The notes below the pieces were generated by a model. The model saw only the letters and a list, made by a program, of their open reading frames with translations. It had not been told where the DNA came from and made no database searches. A program made the position numbers and the translations under genes. DNA of 64,000 bases from Nannocystis pusilla. GTDB lineage: Bacteria > Myxococcota_A > Polyangia > Nannocystales > Nannocystaceae. The DNA is taken from assembly GCF_020073745.1 (NCBI RefSeq), contig NZ_JAIRAU010000001.1, positions 1,312,501-1,376,500 of the forward strand, given 5' to 3'. Below are positions 59,548-64,000 of this stretch, piece after piece; the first letter of the stretch is position 1; each line of letters starts with the position of its first letter.

Positions 59548-60930
59548 ATGCGAACTCTCGCCCTCGCCTCATTCCTGTGCGCGGCCTGCCCCGGCGGTTC
59601 GAGCGGCACCAGCGGCTTCGGCGTCGGCGCCTCGGCCAGCGAGACGGCCGGCGCCCCGGAGCCGGCGGCCACGACGACGAGCACCAGCACCGGCGAGGTC
59701 ACCACCTCGGCGGGGTCTTCGGAGACGAGCTCGAGCTCGACGACGTCGACGACATCGACCTCGACGCCGGTGGGCGTGAAGTTCGACCTCGGCGCTCCGC
59801 CCGACCTCGGCGCGCCGGCCGGCTGCAAGAGCGGCGACCTCGAGTTCAGCTACATATGGATCTCCAACTCGCCCGAGGGGACCGTGTCGAAGATCGACAC
59901 GAAGACGCGGACCGAGGTGGCGCGCTACCGGACCGGCCCGGAGAGCGGACCTGACCCGTCGCGCACGTCGGTCAATCTGCGCGGCGACGTCGCGGTGGTC
60001 AACCGCGCCGGCAGCATCACGAAGATCTTCGCGCGCCACGCCGATTGCGTCGACCTCGACAACAGCGGGACGATCGAGACGTCGTCCGGCGCCGGCGACG
60101 TGCTGGCGTGGGGCGCGGACGAATGCGTGGTGTGGAACACGCCGCTGCAACCCGCGGCGCGACCCGCCGCCTGGACGTCGGGCACGCAGACGGTCGACGA
60201 CGACGGCTGCACGACGCACGTCGATCCGGAGGTGTGGACCAGCGCGCCCGACGGGCTGGGCAACGCGATCGTGTACCTGCTGCGCGGCGACGACGGCACG
60301 ATCATGGCGTCGACGATGCTGCCCGGCGTCGACGGCGGCTTCGGGGTCTACGGCGGAGCGGTCGACGCGAACAACGACTTCTGGGGCGCGTCGTGGTCGA
60401 CGGGCCCGCTGGTCCACGTGCGCAAGGCCGACCTGAGCTACGAGATCATCCCGGTGCCCGACCCGACGCAGTCGTTCTTCACGGTGTACGGCTTCACCGT
60501 CGACCACGCGGGTCGACCCTGGGTCGGCGGCCAGAACACGCTGCAGCGCTACGACCCGGCGACGGCGACGTGGACGCAGGCCGACCTGCCGGCCGACTAC
60601 ACGTCGCTGAGCCGCGGGATGCAGGAGGACGCGAGGGGCCACCTGTGGGTCGCGGCGCTGGCGCAGGGGATCTTGCGCGTCGACACCGACTCGGCGACGT
60701 TCGTCGAGCTGATCGATTCGTCGACGCTGGTGGACCTGCATTACCCGGCCGGGATCAGCGTGGACGTCGACGGGCACGTGTGGATGGTCGATACCGACGC
60801 GAACGGCGCCCACGTGGTCGACCCCGACACGCACGCGGTACAATTCGTCGGCGGCCTCGACGGGCCCTACACGTATTCGGACATGACGGGGTGGGCGCTC
60901 AAGAACGTGGTCGGCGCGCCGGAAGGGTGA
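59548..60930 (+). CDS. Lipoprotein with beta-propeller domain
   Basis: 460 residues. Lipobox LCAAC (C14), then a Thr/Ser/Glu/Pro linker to about 75. The rest contains repeated blade-like motifs (YIWISNSPEGTVSKIDTKT, GGAVDANNDFWGASWSTG, FTVDHAGRPWVGGQNTLQRY, EDARGHLWVAALAQGILRVD, DVDGHVWMVDTDANG), typical of NHL/virginiamycin B lyase-like propellers. Surface or periplasmic binding protein; ligand unknown. GAGG six bases before the ATG supports the start. Confidence 0.83.
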   Translation: MRTLALASFLCAACPGGSSGTSGFGVGASASETAGAPEPAATTTSTSTGEVTTSAGSSETSSSSTTSTTSTSTPVGVKFDLGAPPDLGAPAGCKSGDLEFSYIWISNSPEGTVSKIDTKTRTEVARYRTGPESGPDPSRTSVNLRGDVAVVNRAGSITKIFARHADCVDLDNSGTIETSSGAGDVLAWGADECVVWNTPLQPAARPAAWTSGTQTVDDDGCTTHVDPEVWTSAPDGLGNAIVYLLRGDDGTIMASTMLPGVDGGFGVYGGAVDANNDFWGASWSTGPLVHVRKADLSYEIIPVPDPTQSFFTVYGFTVDHAGRPWVGGQNTLQRYDPATATWTQADLPADYTSLSRGMQEDARGHLWVAALAQGILRVDTDSATFVELIDSSTLVDLHYPAGISVDVDGHVWMVDTDANGAHVVDPDTHAVQFVGGLDGPYTYSDMTGWALKNVVGAPEG

Positions 60931-60938
60931 GGTCTTCA

Positions 60939-60962
60939 GGACATGTCCCTCCGAGCATGGTA
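60939..60962 (+). repeat. CATG-14 hairpin repeat, 2 units
   Basis: CATG at 60942 and 60956; begins 9 nt after the propeller lipoprotein stop. Confidence 0.7.
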
Positions 60963-61199
60963 GAAAGGGCAGCTCAGTGGATGGGCGCTCGAGTCGGAAG
61001 ACCGCCGCCGCCGGCCACGCCCGCGCGACGTCCATCGGCGTGTCGCGGCTGACGGGCCGGACGCGCAGGCGGCGGCGAGCGGGCACGGGCAGGAGCCACT
61101 CCCAGGCCCTCGTCGCCGGGGATCCGCGCGGAATGCGAGCCCGCCCGCAGGCTGCATCGACGAGGCCGGCGCCTGGGGTCCTGATAGACTGCTCGCCCT

Positions 61200-61886
61200 A
61201 TGCGTTCATTTTCGCTCGCTTGCTTCGCCTTCCTCCTGCTCGCCTGCCCGTCGAAGTCGTCCGAGACCGACAGTGACACCGGCGGCGCCACCGAGACCGG
61301 CACGGGGACCAGTGACGGGACCGCGCCGACGTCGACGACGACGACGTCGACGACCGCGAGCTCGGTCACCGAGGGCGCCGACACGACGACCGTCCCGACG
61401 CCGACGACCGGCGAGCCGCTCGAGCCGCTGCCGGCGGCGTGCGAGAAGCTGTGCGCGGCGATGGACGCGTGCGGCTTCGGGGGCGGGCCGCAGTGCGCCG
61501 AGCAATGCGTGGAGGACGAGGCGCCGGCGAGCGAGTGCGAGGGGCGGCTCGCCGACCTGTGGAATTGCGTGGCCGAGCTGTCGTGCGCCGACCTCGAGCA
61601 CCAGGTGATGGTCGAGCCGCACATGTGCACGGCCGAGGTCGAGGCCTACGATCAGTGCAACATCCCCGATTGCGCGATCCAGTCCAATGGCGACGCCGAG
61701 TCCTGCTTCATCAAGCGCGACTGCGAAGGGGTGGTGCAGGAGCTCCGCTGCGAGGGCGACACCTGCACGTGCCTCGAGGACGAGGTGCCCGGCAAGACCT
61801 GCCCGAGCAAGGACATCTGCGCGTCGATCCCTCCCAGCACGCCGGAGGTGGACGCGAAGCAATGCTGCGAGTGGGACTGGCAGTGA
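61200..61886 (+). CDS. Cys-rich lipoprotein of unknown function
   Basis: 228 residues. Lipobox LLAC (C16), a Thr/Ser/Asp linker to about 78, then a mature domain with 20 cysteines (CEKLCAAMDACGFGGGPQC, CEGRLADLWNCVAELSC, CEGDTCTCLEDEVPGKTC, QCCEWDW). The linker composition is like that of the other lipoproteins in the window. Family not recognised. TAGACT lies nine bases before the ATG. It converges on the GNAT gene 13 nt downstream. Confidence 0.8.
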   Translation: MRSFSLACFAFLLLACPSKSSETDSDTGGATETGTGTSDGTAPTSTTTTSTTASSVTEGADTTTVPTPTTGEPLEPLPAACEKLCAAMDACGFGGGPQCAEQCVEDEAPASECEGRLADLWNCVAELSCADLEHQVMVEPHMCTAEVEAYDQCNIPDCAIQSNGDAESCFIKRDCEGVVQELRCEGDTCTCLEDEVPGKTCPSKDICASIPPSTPEVDAKQCCEWDWQ

Positions 61887-61899
61887 GGCGCCGCGCCGC

Positions 61900-62427
61900 T
61901 CAGTGCTCGAGGTCGCGGCGGAACAGCAGCATCGCCCCGAAGGCCCCCGGGAGCTCGCCGTGGCGCGAGAGGCCGAGCTTCTCGAGCACGCGGATCGCGG
62001 CCCGGTTGGGCTCGTCGACGACGGCGAAGATCGCGGGGAGGTCGGCGTGGGCCCGCGCGAACTCGATGCAGGCGGCCGCGGCCTCGCAGGCGTACCCGCG
62101 ACCCGTGTAGGCCTCGCGCAGGGCGTACACGAGCTGCGGCTCGCCTCCGAACGCGTCGAAGCCGGCGAGCGTGACGAAGCCGCAGAAGCCGAGCGGCTCG
62201 GCGACGCCGGCGGCGTAGAGCAGCCATACGCCGACGCGGTGGACGCGGTACAGCTCCTCGCTGGCGGCGATGGTGGCGACGGACCACCCGGGCGGCATCC
62301 TCTGACCGTGGAACAGGTAGCGCTTGATGTGGTCGTCGGTGATGAGCGCGTGCAGGGCTCCGGCGTCGGCCGCGACCGGGCGGCGGTACTCGAGGTTGGG
62401 TGAGCGCGGGCCGGGCTCGGAGGACAT
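61900..62427 (-). CDS. GNAT-family N-acetyltransferase (RimJ-like)
   Basis: 175 residues. Acetyl-CoA motif region QLVYALREAYTGRGYACEAAAACIEFA with a Q/RGxGxA-like loop, and C-terminal VVDEPNRAAIRVLEKLGLSRHGE, typical of RimJ/RimL-type acetyltransferases. Acceptor unknown. The ATG at 62427 begins the family homology; an upstream extension in the open frame has no homology-like content. Confidence 0.9.
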   Translation of the reverse strand: MSSEPGPRSPNLEYRRPVAADAGALHALITDDHIKRYLFHGQRMPPGWSVATIAASEELYRVHRVGVWLLYAAGVAEPLGFCGFVTLAGFDAFGGEPQLVYALREAYTGRGYACEAAAACIEFARAHADLPAIFAVVDEPNRAAIRVLEKLGLSRHGELPGAFGAMLLFRRDLEH

Positions 62428-62985
62428 CGCGGCGATCGTGGCCCGGCGGCGCGGCGCTGACAAGCGGCGGCGATGTGCGCGATGAGCCGCGAATGAGCGG
62501 TGGGGGCGGCGAGCGAAACGACGCGAACACGGATTCGTCGCTGGGAGCAGGTGGCGGTGGCTCGTCCGCGGCGTCGGCGCGCGGACGGGGCGATCGGGCC
62601 GCAGGTGCGGCGAGGGCTGCACGACTCAGCCGGCGGGGCGCTGCGCGCGTGGTCTTACGCGCCGTCGGTGGCGGCATGACGTGAGGCCCCGCGGAGCGAT
62701 CAATCGGTCGAGCGCGGCTGCTGCCGCCAGAGATAGGCGAGGAACTCGATGCGACGTCGTCCGCGATCGAACGCGGGCGAATCGGACGGGGAACGAGCGG
62801 ATGATCCTTCAAACTATCAGGCGCCGGAGCTCGGGTCTCGACCGACTTCGTGTTCGTGATCGCTGTGGGCTCGCAGGGCCCGTCGTGACGCGCAGGCACC
62901 GCGCAGCGGCCTGGCGCGTGGCGGGCCGCGTCGAGCCGAACGAGACTTGCACGCGGTGAGGCCGGCGTACACCTTCTGCGGGCTC
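62428..62985 (+). other. Intergenic region without recognised features
   Basis: About 560 bases between divergent genes. I see no repeat, promoter hexamer pair or credible small gene in it. Confidence 0.5.
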
Positions 62986-64000
62986 ATGGTGCCTCGCAAT
63001 TCCTGGCTGCTTCGCCTGTGTTCGGTTTCGCGCGTCGCGTCGGTGGCAGGGGTCGCGGCGGTCCTGGCGGGCAGCTGCGGGGCGAATGAATCGGAGTGCG
63101 GGTCGCTCGCGGCGCTGTGCGCCGACGAGGGGCGGGTCGTCGATGTGGCGACGGTGGTCCGCGCGGCGGTCGAGGTCGACGTCGACGGCGACGGTCTGAC
63201 CGAGGTGTTCGCATTGACGGGCGAAGGCAGCCAGCTGGCGTTCGGTACGCGCGACAGGCGGCGGTCCATGGTGTTGTTCGCCGAGCCGCCGGTGTCGCTC
63301 GCGGGGCTCCATCGCGAGGTCGCGGTGTCGTTCGCCGAGTCGCCGCTGGTGGCGATCTACGGGATCGACGGCGAGGGGCGGCTCGAGCGGCGGCGCGACA
63401 TTCCGCTGTCGGGGTGGGCGCCGGCGCTGGCCAGCGGCGATCTCGACGGTGACGGGCAGCTCGAATTGGTCGCGTCCGTGGTCGAGCACGGCCGGGTCGC
63501 GGTGATCGATCCACGGACCGGCGCGGTGCGAGAGCATCGCGCCGGCAAGGCGCCGGTTCGGCTCGCGCTCGGCGACGTCGACGGTGATTCGCGGCTCGAC
63601 GTCGTCGTCGTGGATGCGGGGGAAGCGTTGCAGGTGCTCCGCGGCGCGGGGGACGGGACGCTGAGGAAGGCCGAGGCGAGCGCGGCGCACGTCGATATGT
63701 GGGCGCTGACGCTCGCGGATTACGACGGCGACGGCGACCTCGACGCGCTCACGCGTGACCTCGCGAGCAACGTGCGGGTGCACCGCAACGACGGCGCGGG
63801 CAGGTTCGCCAGCCCGATCGCGCTGCCGTTCGGCGAGCATTCGGCGAGCGGCTCCGGATTGGTGGCAGGGCCGATTGCGAATGGTGGCCTGGCGAGCGTC
63901 AGTGTGCCGCAGGACGACCGCGTCGGCACGTGGTTCGGCAAGGGCGCGACCTGGCTCGGGCACGTCGAGGTGGCGTTCGACCGGGTGGTGACGTGGGTCG
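62986..64000 (+). CDS. FG-GAP/VCBS-repeat lipoprotein, C-terminus outside the window
   Basis: At least 338 residues, running off the end. A hydrophobic N-terminus ends in lipobox LAGSC. Repeated calcium-binding blades follow: DVDGDGLTEVFAL, DLDGDGQLELVAS, DVDGDSRLDVVVV and DYDGDGDLDALTRD, the FG-GAP/VCBS pattern of integrin-like propellers. Probably a Ca2+-stabilised surface beta-propeller. GTG at 62956 is an alternative start. The open frame has no stop before base 64000. Confidence 0.8.
   Translation, partial: MVPRNSWLLRLCSVSRVASVAGVAAVLAGSCGANESECGSLAALCADEGRVVDVATVVRAAVEVDVDGDGLTEVFALTGEGSQLAFGTRDRRRSMVLFAEPPVSLAGLHREVAVSFAESPLVAIYGIDGEGRLERRRDIPLSGWAPALASGDLDGDGQLELVASVVEHGRVAVIDPRTGAVREHRAGKAPVRLALGDVDGDSRLDVVVVDAGEALQVLRGAGDGTLRKAEASAAHVDMWALTLADYDGDGDLDALTRDLASNVRVHRNDGAGRFASPIALPFGEHSASGSGLVAGPIANGGLASVSVPQDDRVGTWFGKGATWLGHVEVAFDRVVTWV

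Noticed and set aside
62690..62800. Minus-strand peptide ending IEFLAYLWRQQP, resembling a transposase tail
   Set aside because: Too short, no upstream homology in frame and no inverted repeats; no insertion sequence is supported.

Overview
The window is high-GC bacterial DNA, most likely from a myxobacterium of the Nannocystis/Nannocystaceae type. The grounds are a protein with a MYXO-CTERM-like tail (17435-18649), many lipoproteins with a Cys lipobox followed by long Thr/Ser/Gly/Asp linkers, a Thg1-like protein, P450s and abundant fatty-acid oxidation genes. The lineage is inferred from these features; no database search was possible.

Layout. 1-2528: 3' two thirds of a 23S rRNA, a spacer without tRNA, 5S rRNA and a clear intrinsic terminator. 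2820-4496: DUF3556-like membrane protein. 4646-11581: one long + strand catabolic operon behind a strong sigma70-like promoter with a palindromic operator. It holds three acyl-CoA dehydrogenases (the first lacking its N-terminus), a zinc alcohol dehydrogenase, a GXWXG/DUF4334 protein, a 33-codon remnant of an acyl-CoA ligase and a coniferyl-aldehyde-type dehydrogenase. 11598-17354: an acyl-CoA dehydrogenase/phosphotransferase pair diverging from a thiolase and a FadB-like multifunctional protein. Together these could take an alcohol to aldehyde, acid, acyl-CoA and through beta-oxidation. 17.4-31.4 kb: secreted and lipoproteins (MYXO-CTERM protein, heme-copper monooxygenase, beta-helix protein, EF-hand protein), two TetR regulators, a KOW-DUF4241 fusion, an SDR, CsbD, an SRPBCC protein and a quinone oxidoreductase. 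31.5-42.8 kb: LysR remnant, P450, zinc-ribbon RDD and PrsW membrane proteins, methionine aminopeptidase, acyl-CoA dehydrogenase, a coupled DUF1338/small ORF/Thg1-like set, a TPMT-like methyltransferase, and a TetR-thiolase-thioesterase operon. 43-64 kb: Kazal lipoprotein with an upstream remnant, D-aminoacylase-like amidohydrolase, wHTH protein, TPR lipoprotein, an HsdM/HsdS pair with no HsdR, a Ser/Asn/Gly-repeat lipoprotein, nucleoside hydrolase, di-heme cytochrome, a second P450, a DUF1295 protein, two lipoproteins, a GNAT and a truncated FG-GAP/VCBS lipoprotein.

The most unusual signal is a dispersed family of short hairpins. Units centred on CATG (approximately GGRCATGYCC plus a 4-base spacer) recur at an exact 14-base period, in pairs or arrays of up to five, at about 21 loci between 17.4 and 61.0 kb and none upstream of that. 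Neighbouring units fold into a CATGTCY/RGACATG stem with a tetraloop, and several loci carry compensatory or T-G wobble changes. Most copies are intergenic, some lie inside genes, and two arrays sit exactly where gene remnants end. A second genome-wide signal is a TANNNT box 5-9 bases upstream of many start codons with no Shine-Dalgarno, suggesting leaderless transcripts.
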